Origin: an uncultured Alphaproteobacteria bacterium
GTDB taxonomy: Bacteria > Pseudomonadota > Alphaproteobacteria > CASFRQ01 > SAAU01
NCBI GenBank assembly: GCA_949296785.1
Contig: CASFRQ010000072.1
Coordinates: forward strand, 1 to 13,223
Direction: 5' to 3'
Length of the DNA: 13,223 bases
Positions 13,215-13,223 of the stretch are shown here, piece after piece; within the stretch, counting starts at the first letter, position 1; the number at the start of each line of letters is the position of its first letter. Below the pieces are notes generated by a model that made no database searches, was not told where the DNA came from, and saw only the letters and a program-made list of their open reading frames with translations. The position numbers and the translations under genes are program-made.

Positions 13215-13223
13215 CGTTTTTAC

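Overview
The window looks like chromosomal core sequence from an alphaproteobacterium of roughly 40% GC. The tilS-ftsH junction, the 41-residue RpmJ ending in a RQG tail, the rph-rdgB pair and the family-typical Lgt, RNase D and ComM sequences all point that way. The low GC, the orphan type IV pilin-like gene and the lack of hrcA beside grpE would suit a host- or gut-associated lineage, but that is inference. I see no CRISPR array, transposase, tRNA or rRNA.

Layout. (1) 2-4706, + strand: a probable operon tilS (3' end only) - ftsH - lgt - DUF2062 membrane protein - pgeF. It covers tRNA-Ile lysidine synthesis, membrane proteolysis, lipoprotein maturation and cell-wall quality control. lgt carries an in-frame TAG at codon 83 although the sequence on both sides is perfectly Lgt-like. 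(2) 4707-5321: a gap of about 600 bp with no recognised gene. It holds several hairpins, a bidirectional terminator and, on the - strand, a 24-codon ORF with an ideal Shine-Dalgarno that ends right at the terminator. (3) 5322-6491, - strand: rnd, preceded by a promoter placed so that its mRNA may be leaderless. (4) 6671-7276, + strand: a type IV pilin-like gene with a run of eight G in its coding sequence. (5) 7329-8718, - strand: rph then rdgB, sharing an overlapping divergent promoter region with (6) grpE, 8836-9465, + strand. (7) 9797-11974, + strand: a small lipoprotein gene whose stop codon abuts the start of comM. A long AT-only inverted repeat lies just upstream. (8) 12396-13114, - strand: monocistronic rpmJ with a near-consensus sigma-70 promoter and its own terminator, then an unrecognised membrane protein gene.

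Links between genes. lgt acts on the class of substrate that the lipoprotein at 9797 belongs to, so a functional Lgt should be needed. FtsH and GrpE are both protein quality-control factors. RNase D and RNase PH both trim tRNA 3' ends, and TilS modifies tRNA. ComM and the pilin-like gene could both serve DNA uptake, but no other competence or pilus-assembly gene is visible here.

The most useful points to check are the amber codon in lgt, the poly-G tract in the pilin gene, the small - strand ORF at 5146-5220, the possibly leaderless rnd transcript and the hairpin at 9705-9755. None amounts to a demonstrated new system; most of the window is ordinary housekeeping sequence.
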